Source: Xanthobacteraceae bacterium (GTDB lineage Bacteria > Pseudomonadota > Alphaproteobacteria > Rhizobiales > Xanthobacteraceae). From it: 16,944 bases of DNA. A program made the position numbers and the translations under genes. The stretch covers positions 1 through 16,944 of the forward strand of contig JASHXX010000332.1 of assembly GCA_030043335.1 (NCBI GenBank), given 5' to 3'. Position 1 is the first letter of the stretch; each line of letters begins with the position of its first letter. The notes under the pieces are model-generated. The model saw only the letters and a list, made by a program, of their open reading frames with translations, had not been told where the DNA came from and did no database searches. This document shows positions 6,589 through 14,283 of this stretch, one piece after another.

Positions 6589-7476
6589 CTATTCCACGTT
6601 CTGTACTTGCTCGCGAAATTGCTCGACTGCGGCTTTGAGCTCGAGGCCGATCGTCGTGAGCTCGACGTCGTTCGACTTGGCACAAAGCGTATTGGCTTCG
6701 CGATTGAGCTCCTGCGCGAGAAAATCGAGACGGCGGCCGATCGGCCCGCCCTCCCCGATCAGCTGTCGCGCCTGTGCGACATGCGCGCTCAGACGATCGA
6801 GCTCTTCGCGCACGTCGGCCTTCGCCGAGATCAGAATCGCTTCCTGATGCAGCCGGTCGGGATCGAACCGATCGGATTGCGACAACAGCGCAGCGACCTG
6901 TTCGGCAATGCGCGCGCGTATCGCCTCGGGCCGGCGACCGGGCGCGAGTTCGGCGCGCTGCGTCAACGCGGCAATTTCTCCGAGCCGCGCTTTGAGGACG
7001 TCGCCGAGCGCCGCGCCTTCGCGCCTGCGCATTTCGGCCAGCGCGCCGATCACATCGGCGAAACCTTCGGTCGCTGCGGTCTCCGCGCCGCGCCGCTCCT
7101 CTTCGCTCTCATCGGCGTCGCCGATTTCGATCACGCCCTTGAGCGCAAGGAGCCCATCGAGCGAGGGCGGCGACGCCGCGATGCGCGGCGCGAGCTCGCG
7201 CATGGTCGTCAGGACCGCCTCGAGCACCGCCGTGTTGACCCGCACCGCCGGCGCAATGCCGGTGCGCTCCACCGTCAGGCCGGCCTGCACCGAGCCGCGC
7301 GCGAGCTTCGCGGCGGCGAGCGCCCGCACCGGCGCCTCGATCGCGTCCCATCCGGGCGGGAGGCGGAGCCGCAGGTCGAGGCCCTTGCCGTTGACCGATT
7401 TGACTTCCCACGCCCAGGCGTAGGAGCCGTGAACGCCGTGGCCGCGAGCAAAACCAGTCATGCTCGACAGCGCCAT
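6589..7476 (-). CDS. yicC: YicC/YloC-family endoribonuclease
   Basis: A 295-aa protein with the family start MTGFARG (residues 6-12) and the N-terminal YicC domain (EVKSVNGKGLDLRLRLP at 24-40, then the P---RALAAAKLARGSVQ region). The C-terminal DUF1732 block runs from about 205 to 295 (RLHQEAILISAKADVREELDR, RRLDFLAQELNREANTL, SNDVELT, LELKAAVEQFREQVQNVE). The family has been reported as endoribonucleases acting on structured or small RNAs. It lies between mltG (74-base gap) and gmk (2-base gap) in the same direction, the common alphaproteobacterial order. The ATG at 7476 has GGAG about ten bases upstream. Confidence 0.95.
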   Translation of the reverse strand: MALSSMTGFARGHGVHGSYAWAWEVKSVNGKGLDLRLRLPPGWDAIEAPVRALAAAKLARGSVQAGLTVERTGIAPAVRVNTAVLEAVLTTMRELAPRIAASPPSLDGLLALKGVIEIGDADESEEERRGAETAATEGFADVIGALAEMRRREGAALGDVLKARLGEIAALTQRAELAPGRRPEAIRARIAEQVAALLSQSDRFDPDRLHQEAILISAKADVREELDRLSAHVAQARQLIGEGGPIGRRLDFLAQELNREANTLCAKSNDVELTTIGLELKAAVEQFREQVQNVE

Positions 7477-7550
7477 GAATCGCGGTCTCCGGCGGAAAGC
7501 GGCGAAAAAATCGCGCCGAACTTAGCGGCGGCTTTTCGCGCTCACAAGGC

Positions 7551-8759
7551 TCAGTGCTGTTGATTGCGGTGGTTGGCGCGGCGTGCCGGAGCGGGCGGCG
7601 GCGTGGCCGCCGGAGATGCAGCCGGCGTCTGCGGCGGCGACGAAACCAGCTGGGCGTTGGCGGGAGCCTGGTCCTTCGGCTCGGCCTCCGCTTGGCGCAG
7701 CCTGGCGACGTTCTTGAGATGCTGCTCGTAACTCTCGGCGAAGGCGTGACCTCCGGTGCCGTCAGCCACGAAATAAAGCTCGCGCGTGCGCGCGGGGCTG
7801 GCGGCGGCTTCGAGCGAGGCACGGCCGGGATTGGCAATCGGGCCGGGCGGCAACCCGTCGATCTGATAGGTGTTGTACGGGGTCGGCTGATCGATCTCGC
7901 TCTTCATGATCGGCCGGCCGAGCGTGCCCTTGCCGCCGACCAGGCCGTAGATGATGGTCGGATCGGACTGCAGCTTCATCTTCTGCTTGAGCCGATTGAC
8001 GAACACCGCGGCGATGCGGGTGCGCTCTTCGGGCTTGCCGGTCTCCTTCTCGACCAACGAAGCAAGAATGACGAGCTGCTCCGGCGTCTTCAGCGGCAGA
8101 TCGGGAGAGTGGTGGTCCCAGATTTCCTTGAGCAGATGCTGCTGCCCCTGCTGCATCCGTTGGATCATCTGCTCGCGGGTGACCCCGCGGGTAAAGTTAT
8201 AGGTATCCGGGAGCAGGCTGCCCTCGCGCGGGATTTCCTTGACATTGCCGGTCAGCACGTCGTCCTCGAGCAGCCGAGCGACGATCTGCTCCGAGGTCAG
8301 GCCTTCCGGGATGGCGAGCTGGTGCGTCACCACGCGCCCCTCGACGATGGTCGCGACCACGTCGCGCAGGCTGGCATGCGCCTTGAACTGGTATTCGCCG
8401 GCTTTGAGATCTTCGCGCGCCTTGAGCATGAGCACGCCGCCGATGAACACCCACGACTGGTCGATCACGCCTTCGCGGGTCAGCACGTCGGCGATATCGC
8501 GGATGCCGGAGCCGCGCGGGATGTTGACGACTTTGTCGTCGGGCAGCGGACCCGGCGCTTCGAACCGCTGTTTGCCGGAGACCAGCGCGATGCCGGCGAC
8601 GATCGCCAACAGCACGAACAGGCTGATGATCGCGTTGCCGACGACGACGAACGGATGGCGCGCGCTCTTTGACCGCCGCGTCGGCGCCTCGATCATGTCC
8701 GGCTCCAGAGCGGTGCGCGGGCTGCGCGGCGTTATCGGCTTGGCGTTTCTCACATCCAT
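7551..8759 (-). CDS. mltG: endolytic murein transglycosylase MltG
   Basis: A 402-aa inner-membrane enzyme that cuts nascent glycan strands in the periplasm. A proline- and arginine-rich cytoplasmic N-terminus is followed by one membrane helix (about 38-60, VVVGNAIISLFVLLAIVAGI). A LysM-like region comes next, then the YceG catalytic domain with ASLVEKETGKPEER (233-246), whose EKET holds the catalytic Glu, then LQSDPTIIYG, PYNTYQIDGLPPGPIANPG and YFVADGTGGHAF. A Pro/Ala/Gln-rich tail of about 45 residues (358-402) is longer than in E. coli. The start at 8759 has no clear ribosome site; GTG two codons on or ATG at residue 22 (GGAG upstream) are alternatives, but the PITPRSPRTALEP block before residue 22 appears in relatives as I recall them, which favours the long form. 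Confidence 0.96.
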   Translation of the reverse strand: MDVRNAKPITPRSPRTALEPDMIEAPTRRSKSARHPFVVVGNAIISLFVLLAIVAGIALVSGKQRFEAPGPLPDDKVVNIPRGSGIRDIADVLTREGVIDQSWVFIGGVLMLKAREDLKAGEYQFKAHASLRDVVATIVEGRVVTHQLAIPEGLTSEQIVARLLEDDVLTGNVKEIPREGSLLPDTYNFTRGVTREQMIQRMQQGQQHLLKEIWDHHSPDLPLKTPEQLVILASLVEKETGKPEERTRIAAVFVNRLKQKMKLQSDPTIIYGLVGGKGTLGRPIMKSEIDQPTPYNTYQIDGLPPGPIANPGRASLEAAASPARTRELYFVADGTGGHAFAESYEQHLKNVARLRQAEAEPKDQAPANAQLVSSPPQTPAASPAATPPPAPARRANHRNQQH

Positions 8760-9343
8760 CGCGGCCGTACCAATTGCATTCGCCGATCGCTTCGACAGCG
8801 GCGGATAAGGTTAGCTGGTTATCGTAGGGCGCTCGCCCGGCCCCTTTTGGCGCCCGGACCACGCGGCAGAACCCGCGCCAGCTCCGTTTGCCAACCGCTC
8901 CGACATAACTTGCACCGACTCGCCGGCGTCCGCCAGAGCAGATCGCGATCGCGGCGTTGCGGACGCGTTTCGTTCCGGCATGATCGCGCCCGGTCCGACG
9001 CCGCGGATCGGCGAGGTCTCTCGCCGACCGGCCGGCTTGGGTGCGCTCGAAGCCAGCTCGGCCGTGGCTGCACCCCAGCGCGACGCTTGTTCGGGTTCGC
9101 CACCGGCACGCCCTGGCGCGGCCCGCCAACGTGGCGCAGCGCCTTCGCTGTCCTTGGGTGGTCGATCGGACCCGGTCATCACCGGCTATCCGTACGCGTA
9201 CAACACATACTCAGCGCTGCCCCGTGCTTGGGCCGAATTTTTGCAGATACCCCCGACCCGCCACGCGTGTCTGAAAACCCGAACATCGACTACTGCATCG
9301 CAGGCGACTGCGGAGCAAATATGGCGAAAAGGTGATGGCGGCG
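8760..9343. other. 584-bp gap between fabF and mltG without a recognisable gene
   Basis: No convincing gene lies here on either strand. A minus-strand frame of 123 codons (8811-9182) is open, but it is Arg/Ala/Pro/Gly-rich, lacks a clear ribosome site and resembles nothing I know. Overlapping plus-strand frames are of the same kind. A small 5-bp stem with a tetraloop (9299-9312) lies ~32 bases after the fabF stop without a T tract. GTACGCGTAC at 9192-9201 is a perfect 10-base palindrome. The gap should hold the mltG promoter, but I could not place one. Confidence 0.5.
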
Positions 9344-10609
9344 CTATTGCATCTGGCGAAATACGAGCGAGGCGTTGGTGCCGCCGAAGCCAAACGAGTT
9401 CGACAGCGCGACGTTGATCTGACGCTTGCGTGGCTTAAGCGGCACCAGGTCGATGGCGGTCGAGACCGACGGATTTTCGAGGTTAAGGGTCGCCGGCGCA
9501 ACCTCGTCGCGGATCGCCAACAAGCAAAAGATCGCCTCGACCGCACCGGCTGCACCGAGCAAGTGACCGACCGAAGATTTGGTGGACGACATTGCGATGC
9601 GGCCGGCGGAATTGCTGACCAGCCGCTCGACCGCCTTGAGCTCGATCTCGTCGCCCAGCTGCGTCGAGGTGCCGTGGGCGTTGATGTAATCGATGTCGCC
9701 GGGCGAAATCTCGGCGCGACGGATCGCCGCCTTCATGCAGCGAAATGCACCATCGCCGTCCTCGGCCGGGGCGGTGATGTGAAAGGCGTCGCCGGAAAGG
9801 CCGTAGCCGATGAGCTCGCCATAGATCCGGGCGCCGCGCCGCTTGGCGTGGTCATATTCTTCAAGCACCAGAGCGCCGGCGCCTTCGCCCATGACAAAGC
9901 CGTCGCGGTCGCGGTCGTACGGCCGTGACGCGCGCTCGGGCGCGTCGTTGAAGGCCGTCGACAGCGCCCGGCAGGCCGCAAATCCGGCAAGCGCGATGCG
10001 GCTGACCGGCGATTCCGATCCGCCCGCCACCATCACGTCGGCGTCGCCCAGTGCAATGAGCCTGCCGGCATCACCGATGGCGTGGGCGCCGGTCGAGCAC
10101 GCGGTGACGACGGCGTGATTCGGACCCTTCAACGAATGCGCAATCGAAACATAGCCCGAGGCCAGATTGATGATTCGGCCGGGAATGAAGAACGGCGAGA
10201 CCCGGCGTGGACCGCGGTCGCGCAGGGTCAACGCCGTTTCCGCGATTCCCTCGATGCCGCCGATTCCCGAACCGATGAGCACGCCGCTCGCGATCTGGTC
10301 GTCGTATTCGCGCGGATGCCAATCGGCATCGTCGAGCGCCTGCTGCGCCGCCGACATGGCGTAAAGGATGAAGTCGTCGACCTTGCGCCGCTCCTTGGGC
10401 TCCATCCACTGTTCCGCATTGAAGGTGCCGTCGCTGCCGTCGCCGAGCGGTATCTGACCCGCGATTTGACACGCCAAATCGGACACTTCGAAATTTCCGA
10501 TACGCCCGATCCCGCTCTGTCCCGCGAGCAGGCGCTGCCAAGTCGGCTCGACGCCGCAGCCGAGCGGCGTCACCATGCCCATACCTGTGACGACGACGCG
10601 TCTCATCAT
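9344..10609 (-). CDS. fabF: 3-oxoacyl-ACP synthase II
   Basis: A 421-aa condensing enzyme of type II fatty-acid synthesis that extends acyl chains with malonyl-ACP. The thiolase-fold catalytic triad is visible: Cys171 in VVTACSTGAHAIG, His312 in NAHGTST and His349 in SSVGHLLGAAG, with Lys344 nearby. The start MRRVVVTGMGMVTPLG and the gating loop SNSFGFGGTNASL near the end are typical. Length is normal (410-425). Two ATG codons open the gene; GGGAG five bases before the first supports 10609. It lies 142 bases downstream of acpP in the same direction, the near-universal acpP-fabF order. Confidence 0.98.
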   Translation of the reverse strand: MMRRVVVTGMGMVTPLGCGVEPTWQRLLAGQSGIGRIGNFEVSDLACQIAGQIPLGDGSDGTFNAEQWMEPKERRKVDDFILYAMSAAQQALDDADWHPREYDDQIASGVLIGSGIGGIEGIAETALTLRDRGPRRVSPFFIPGRIINLASGYVSIAHSLKGPNHAVVTACSTGAHAIGDAGRLIALGDADVMVAGGSESPVSRIALAGFAACRALSTAFNDAPERASRPYDRDRDGFVMGEGAGALVLEEYDHAKRRGARIYGELIGYGLSGDAFHITAPAEDGDGAFRCMKAAIRRAEISPGDIDYINAHGTSTQLGDEIELKAVERLVSNSAGRIAMSSTKSSVGHLLGAAGAVEAIFCLLAIRDEVAPATLNLENPSVSTAIDLVPLKPRKRQINVALSNSFGFGGTNASLVFRQMQ

Positions 10610-10751
10610 CGGCGCTCCCGGCGCAAGCTTTGGCCGAAAATGGTGAAAAATTCGCCCTGCGGCCAGTCGGCAAACGACCGGACCGCAACGAGCGCGGCGC
10701 GGCCCTTAAGGGGAGGCGCACAATCCGAGGGCAATGGAACAGCGCGCGCTA

Positions 10752-10991
10752 TCAGCTCTTGGCGTTCTTTTCGAGAAATTTGATGGCGTCGCCCACGGTC
10801 AAAATGGTTTCGGCGGCATCGTCCGGAATCTCGCAACCAAATTCCTCCTCGAAGGCCATGACGAGCTCGACCGTGTCGAGGCTGTCGGCGCCAAGATCGT
10901 CGATGAAGCTGGCGTTCTCGGTCACCTTGTCGGGCTCGACGCCGAGGTGCTCCACGACGATCTTCTTAACCCGCTCGCCAATATCACTCAT
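10752..10991 (-). CDS. acpP: acyl carrier protein
   Basis: A 79-aa acidic helical protein that carries acyl intermediates on a phosphopantetheine arm attached to Ser37 (counting Met) in [15 protein letters not shown]. The rest ([42 protein letters not shown]) is a textbook AcpP, with family-normal length. The start at 10991 was chosen over an in-frame ATG at 11027 because the family begins MSDI; GAGG lies about nine bases upstream. The 210-base gap to fabG probably holds a separate promoter, as acpP is usually expressed far above its neighbours. Confidence 0.98.
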   Translation of the reverse strand: MSDIGERVKKIVVEHLGVEPDKVTENASFIDDLGADSLDTVELVMAFEEEFGCEIPDDAAETILTVGDAIKFLEKNAKS

Positions 10992-11201
10992 CGTTCCAAC
11001 CTCATCTTTCAAGGCGACCCTAATCAATCACGTCGCGGTCTCGTCGTGGGCGACGGCCGCGGGTCGACACCGATCAGAGGCGGACGTAAGCGCCCCGCTC
11101 CTCCGGCTCGCCGGCACCCCAGCCCAGTCGCGGTTCGGTTACCACACTTCCAACGCGTTGACTAGCGCGGCGGCTCGCGACCGGCGCACGTCCTATCACA
11201 T

Positions 11202-11939
11202 TCAAATCATGGCCATTCCGCCGTTTACGTGCAACGTCTGACCGGTCACGTAAGCGGCCTCGTCGGAGGCCAGGAACGCGACCGCGGCGGCCACCTCCGC
11301 CGTGGTGCCGGCACGGCTCGCCGGAATCCGCTCGAGGATGGCCTGGCGTTGTTTGTCGTTGAGCTTGTCGGTCATCGGCGTGACGATGAAGCCGGGCGCG
11401 ACGCAATTGGCAGTGACGCCGCGCTTGGCATATTCCTGCGCGATCGCCTTGATCATGCCGGCGATCCCCGCTTTGGCGGCAGCATAGTTCGCCTGTCCGG
11501 GATTGCCGGTGGTGCCGACCACCGAAGTGATGGCGATGATGCGTCCGAATCGGCGGCGCATCATCCCGCGCACGGCGGCGCGCGCGAGACGAAACGTGGC
11601 GGTGAGATTGATGCCGATGACCTGTTCCCAATCCTCGTCGCGCAACTGCACGAACAGATTGTCCTTGGTCACGCCGGCGTTGGCGACGAGGACGTCGAGC
11701 CGACCCATCGCTTGTTCGGCGCGGGGCACGAGCGCCTCGGTCGCGGCGCCGTCGGCGAGATTGCACGGCAGGACGTGAACGCGGGCGCCGAAATCGGCGG
11801 CAAGCCGGTCGAGTATCTCCGCCCGGGTTCCGGAGATCGCGACCGTGGCGCCCTGCGCGTGCAGGGTCCGGGCGATGCCGCCGCCGATCGCGCCGGTCGC
11901 CCCGGTGATCAACGCGCTCTTGCCGGTGAGTTCGAACAT
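11202..11939 (-). CDS. fabG: 3-oxoacyl-ACP reductase
   Basis: A 245-aa short-chain dehydrogenase that reduces 3-oxoacyl-ACP with NADPH. The catalytic residues are Asn111, Ser139 (ITSVVG), Tyr152 and Lys156 (YAAAK), followed by VAPGFI and the end TGQTLHVNGGMAMI. Length is exactly as in the family. Two motif changes stand out: the glycine-rich loop reads TGATGAIG, with Ala17 where most have Gly, and the usual NNAG reads ANAG (86-89). GGGAAGG lies about seven bases before ATG 11939. The gap after fabD is only 24 bases, so the two are probably one transcript. Confidence 0.96.
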   Translation of the reverse strand: MFELTGKSALITGATGAIGGGIARTLHAQGATVAISGTRAEILDRLAADFGARVHVLPCNLADGAATEALVPRAEQAMGRLDVLVANAGVTKDNLFVQLRDEDWEQVIGINLTATFRLARAAVRGMMRRRFGRIIAITSVVGTTGNPGQANYAAAKAGIAGMIKAIAQEYAKRGVTANCVAPGFIVTPMTDKLNDKQRQAILERIPASRAGTTAEVAAAVAFLASDEAAYVTGQTLHVNGGMAMI

Positions 11940-11963
11940 GGCCGTCCTTCCCGAAGCCGAGGC

Positions 11964-12902
11964 TCAACCGCGTTCAGCTTTGAACCGGATGACATCCTCG
12001 GGCGTGCCGATTGAAGTTGCACTGGCTGTCTCGGCGATGCGCTTGATCAGGCCGGCGAGCACTTTGCCGCCGCCGATTTCGTAGAACTTGGTCACGCCAG
12101 CCTGCGCCATGAAATCTATTGATTCACGCCAGCGAACCGTACCCGTCACCTGCTCGATGAGACAACGCACGATAACGGCAGGATCGCTCACCGGCAGCGC
12201 CAATACATTGGCGACGAGCGGGACCCGGGGCGCTGTTACGGCAACGCGTGAGAGCGCCTCGGCCATCGCGTCCGCAGCCGGCCGCATCAGCGGGCAGTGG
12301 AACGGCGCCGACACCGGCAACATCATCGCCCGCTTCACGCCGCGCGCCTTTGCGACCTCGACGGCGCGTTCGACTGCCGATTTCTCGCCGGACAGTACGA
12401 CTTGCCCGCCGCCATTGTCATTTCCGACGGCGCAGATGCCGCCGGCCTCGGCGGCGATCGCTTTGGCCGCGTCCAATTCAACGCCGATCAGCGCGGCCAT
12501 GGCGCCGACGCCGACCGGAACCGCCTTCTGCATCGCGCGGCCGCGAATGCGCAGGAGCCGCGCCGCATCGGCGATCGTCAGCGACCGTGCGGCAGCGAGC
12601 GCCGAATATTCGCCGAGCGAGTGACCGGCGACGAAAGCGGCATCGCGCGCCAGATCGATTCCGGCTTCGGATTCGAGGACCCGAAACACCGCCAGCGACA
12701 TGGCCATGAGCGCGGGCTGCGCATTCTCGGTGAGGGTCAGCGTTTCCGCCGGCCCGTTCCAGATGATATCGCTGAGCCGTTCCCCGAGCGCCGTGTTGAC
12801 TTCAGCAAACACCTCCCGCGCCGTGGCAAAGGTCTCGGCCAGCGCCTTGCCCATGCCGACCGCCTGACTACCCTGTCCGGGAAAAACGAACGCCGCGGCC
12901 AT
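11964..12902 (-). CDS. fabD: malonyl-CoA:ACP transacylase
   Basis: A 312-aa enzyme that loads malonyl units onto ACP. The nucleophile Ser95 is in AGHSLGEYSA, the catalytic His202 in SAPFHCPLM, with Gln11 in FPGQGSQ and Arg120 in RGRAMQ. The end (YEIGGGKVLAGLIKR) is standard. I chose ATG 12902 because the family begins (M)xxAFVFPGQGSQ and AGGGG lies about seven bases upstream; an open extension to 13052 has no family support. A possible promoter lies just upstream on the minus strand, TTGACT (12952-12947) and TATCTT (12931-12926), but its 15-base spacing is short. It heads the fab block. Confidence 0.97.
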   Translation of the reverse strand: MAAAFVFPGQGSQAVGMGKALAETFATAREVFAEVNTALGERLSDIIWNGPAETLTLTENAQPALMAMSLAVFRVLESEAGIDLARDAAFVAGHSLGEYSALAAARSLTIADAARLLRIRGRAMQKAVPVGVGAMAALIGVELDAAKAIAAEAGGICAVGNDNGGGQVVLSGEKSAVERAVEVAKARGVKRAMMLPVSAPFHCPLMRPAADAMAEALSRVAVTAPRVPLVANVLALPVSDPAVIVRCLIEQVTGTVRWRESIDFMAQAGVTKFYEIGGGKVLAGLIKRIAETASATSIGTPEDVIRFKAERG

Positions 12903-13008
12903 CACCAGCCCCTGGAAAGCGGCGAAAGATACCGCGATCAAGACCGAGTCAAGGGAGCGGCTCGGATCCGCGGCGCGGGTAAGGAAGCGACAACCGCCCT
13001 CTGTTAGC

Positions 13009-13037
13009 TTGGGCAGGCCGCAAGCCGACACTATTTG
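13009..13037 (+). promoter_or_regulatory. candidate sigma-70 promoter for the small gene at 13061
   Basis: TTGGGC (13009-13014), 17 bases, then TATTTG (13032-13037). Each box matches the consensus at four of six positions. The start of transcription would be near 13044, leaving a leader of about 17 bases. Confidence 0.3.
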
Positions 13038-13060
13038 CGAGATCATTGGCACCCATCTGC

Positions 13061-13297
13061 ATGAGCGCCTTCGCGCCGGTGACTGACGCCGAACTGGCCC
13101 AGGCCCGCCAGGATCCGCAGTTTCGGCAACAGCTCCTCAAGCAGAGCTTGGCGCTGTTGCTTGCCAGGCTGCAAAAGCTGCGCGCCAAGCCGGCGACGGC
13201 CAACGCCAGCACGGAACAAATCCGCGAAGGCGTCCAATTGGCGGTGCGGCTGGCCGAACTCATTCAAGCCGCTTCCGGCCCCTCCAGCGGCGCCTGA
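13061..13297 (+). CDS. small alpha-helical hypothetical protein
   Basis: A 78-aa protein beginning MSAFAPVTDAELAQARQD. It is rich in Ala, Leu, Gln and Arg and probably forms two or three helices (FRQQLLKQSLALLLARLQKL, then EQIREGVQLAVRLAELIQAA). No signal peptide or membrane segment is evident. I recall similar short proteins in Bradyrhizobium-like genomes (TDAxLAxAR-DP-FRQQL...REGV-LAV-LAE) but no assigned function. The start could also be TTG 13046; neither has a clear ribosome site. It lies in the gap between divergent fabD and the rpsF operon. Confidence 0.65.
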   Translation: MSAFAPVTDAELAQARQDPQFRQQLLKQSLALLLARLQKLRAKPATANASTEQIREGVQLAVRLAELIQAASGPSSGA

Positions 13298-13303
13298 TCC
13301 GCC

Positions 13304-13331
13304 TTGCCTTTCCGCGTGAGCCGCGTATAAG
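13304..13331 (+). promoter_or_regulatory. candidate promoter of the rpsF-rpsR-rplI operon
   Basis: TTGCCT (13304-13309), 16 bases, TATAAG (13326-13331). The GTATAAGG context is of a kind seen before strong alphaproteobacterial promoters. Transcription would start near 13338, giving an rpsF leader of about 220 bases that includes two hairpins. Confidence 0.5.
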
Positions 13332-13389
13332 GCCGTCTTTTCCGCTCGACCCCGGCCGGGGGCTGAACGGACGGCCGTGCCGGTGCATG

Positions 13390-13422
13390 TTTGCGGACCA
13401 CCGGTTACCCGGTTTCCGCAAA
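13390..13422 (+). repeat. palindromic hairpin in the rpsF leader, possible dispersed intergenic element
   Basis: TTTGCGGA (13390-13397) and TCCGCAAA (13415-13422) are perfect inverted repeats. Inside, CCGG (13401-13404) pairs with CCGG (13409-13412) around a TTAC loop. It resembles the CCGGTTT/CCGCAAA palindromes scattered between genes in many Rhizobiales, as I recall them. There is no T run, so it is not a standard terminator. Confidence 0.6.
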
Positions 13423-13486
13423 AGTGGCGCCACAACGCACGGTAGGATCACACGGTCCGGCGTCCGGTGTCCCCGCCTTCAGAGCG

Positions 13487-13512
13487 TTCGAGCCTTTCCC
13501 GAAGGGCTCGAG
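13487..13512 (+). promoter_or_regulatory. strong hairpin with CCCG loop upstream of rpsF, candidate S6:S18 leader
   Basis: CGAGCCTTT (13489-13497) pairs with AAGGGCTCG (13502-13510), nine pairs with one G-U, and two more outer pairs are possible. The loop is CCCG (13498-13501). It lies 46 bases before ATG 13559. In other bacteria the S6:S18 complex represses rpsF by binding a leader stem with an exposed CCG; here CCG sits in the loop, which is only a partial match. Confidence 0.45.
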
Positions 13513-13558
13513 GGGCTTGGCGCCGGTGAGCGAGCGAGAGCAACAGGAAAGGGCAGCT

Positions 13559-13984
13559 ATGCCGCTCTACGAGCACATCTACCTTGCGCGCCAGGATGCG
13601 AGCGCCCAGCAGGTCGAGGAATTGACTGCGCACTTGAAGGGCGTTGTTGAGGGATTGGGCGGCTCCGTCGCCAAAACCGAATATTGGGGCGTAAAATCGC
13701 TCTCCTATCGGCTGCGCAAGAATCGCAAAGCGCATTTCACGCTGATGAACCTCAATGCGCCACCGGCTGCGGTGAACGAAATCGAACGCCTGGAACGGCT
13801 CAACGAGGACGTTCTGCGCTATCTCACGATCCGGGTCGAGGAGCACGAGGACGGTCCCTCGGCGATGATGCGTCGCGCCGAACGCGATCGCGACCGCGAC
13901 GACCGGCGGGGTGACCGGCCTCGCGACCGCGACCGACGTCCGCGCGAGGGCGCTGACGACGTCGAAGCGGCAGCGGAGGAGTGA
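13559..13984 (+). CDS. rpsF: 30S ribosomal protein bS6
   Basis: A 141-aa protein of the small-subunit platform that pairs with bS18. The conserved part (residues 1-95) begins [15 protein letters not shown] and includes [20 protein letters not shown] (41-60) and [21 protein letters not shown] charged tail (106-141), made mostly of Arg and Asp in RDRD-type repeats and ending in acidic residues, extends it beyond the ~95-130 aa usual elsewhere; such tails are known in alphaproteobacteria. GGAAAGGG six to thirteen bases upstream supports the ATG at 13559. Its stop is 2 bases before rpsR. Confidence 0.97.
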   Translation: MPLYEHIYLARQDASAQQVEELTAHLKGVVEGLGGSVAKTEYWGVKSLSYRLRKNRKAHFTLMNLNAPPAAVNEIERLERLNEDVLRYLTIRVEEHEDGPSAMMRRAERDRDRDDRRGDRPRDRDRRPREGADDVEAAAEE

Positions 13985-13986
13985 AC

Positions 13987-14238
13987 ATGGCCTTCTCGCC
14001 CCAGTCCGCCGGCGCCCGCCGTCCATTCTTTCGCCGCCGTAAAAGTTGTCCGTTCTCCGGCGCGAACGCGCCCAAGATCGACCACAAGGACGTCAAACTG
14101 CTGCAGCGCTTCGTATCGGAACGCGGCAAGATCGTTCCCAGCCGCATCACCGCGGTTTCGGCGAAAAAGCAGCGTGAGCTCGCGCAAGCGATCAAGCGCG
14201 CGCGTTTCCTCGGCTTGCTTCCCTACGTGATCCGCTAG
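13987..14238 (+). CDS. rpsR: 30S ribosomal protein bS18
   Basis: An 83-aa basic protein that binds the 16S rRNA platform with bS6. The family core is intact: [20 protein letters not shown] (from residue 21), [20 protein letters not shown], then [19 protein letters not shown]. The N-terminal extension (RRPFFRRRK) is rich in Arg. ATG 13987 has a strong GGAGGA at 13975-13980, inside the end of rpsF, so the two are coupled. Confidence 0.98.
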   Translation: MAFSPQSAGARRPFFRRRKSCPFSGANAPKIDHKDVKLLQRFVSERGKIVPSRITAVSAKKQRELAQAIKRARFLGLLPYVIR

Positions 14239-14241
14239 GAT

Positions 14242-14263
14242 TTGGCGCCGCGCGACGCGCCAA
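14242..14263 (+). promoter_or_regulatory. hairpin between rpsR and rplI
   Basis: TTGGCGC (14242-14248) and GCGCCAA (14257-14263) form a perfect 7-bp stem with an 8-base loop. It begins 4 bases after the rpsR stop and ends 8 bases before the GAAGGAG ribosome site of rplI. No T run follows, so it is more likely an RNA-stability or translation element than a terminator. Confidence 0.5.
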
Positions 14264-14283
14264 GCGCCGAAGGAGAAATCGAG

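Noticed and set aside
6038..7563. Long plus-strand frames over gmk and yicC
   Set aside because: Both are antisense to well-identified genes and show no motifs of their own.
7554..8672. 372-codon open frame on the plus strand
   Set aside because: It lies opposite mltG and has an Arg/Asp/Leu-rich composition typical of antisense frames in GC-rich genomes.
8197..9129. 310-codon minus-strand frame reaching into mltG
   Set aside because: It overlaps the start of mltG in another frame and is dominated by Arg, Gly and Ala without any motif.
8811..9182. 123-codon minus-strand frame between fabF and mltG
   Set aside because: No clear ribosome site, low-complexity composition and no recognisable family; mentioned in the gap entry but not called a gene.
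10703..10712. Palindrome CCCTTAAGGG between acpP and fabF
   Set aside because: Ten bases only, without a T run or a known binding-site match; it could be chance.
13866..13950. Repeated CGACCGCGAC-like bases at the end of rpsF
   Set aside because: They simply encode the Arg/Asp-rich tail of bS6 and are not a separate repeat element.
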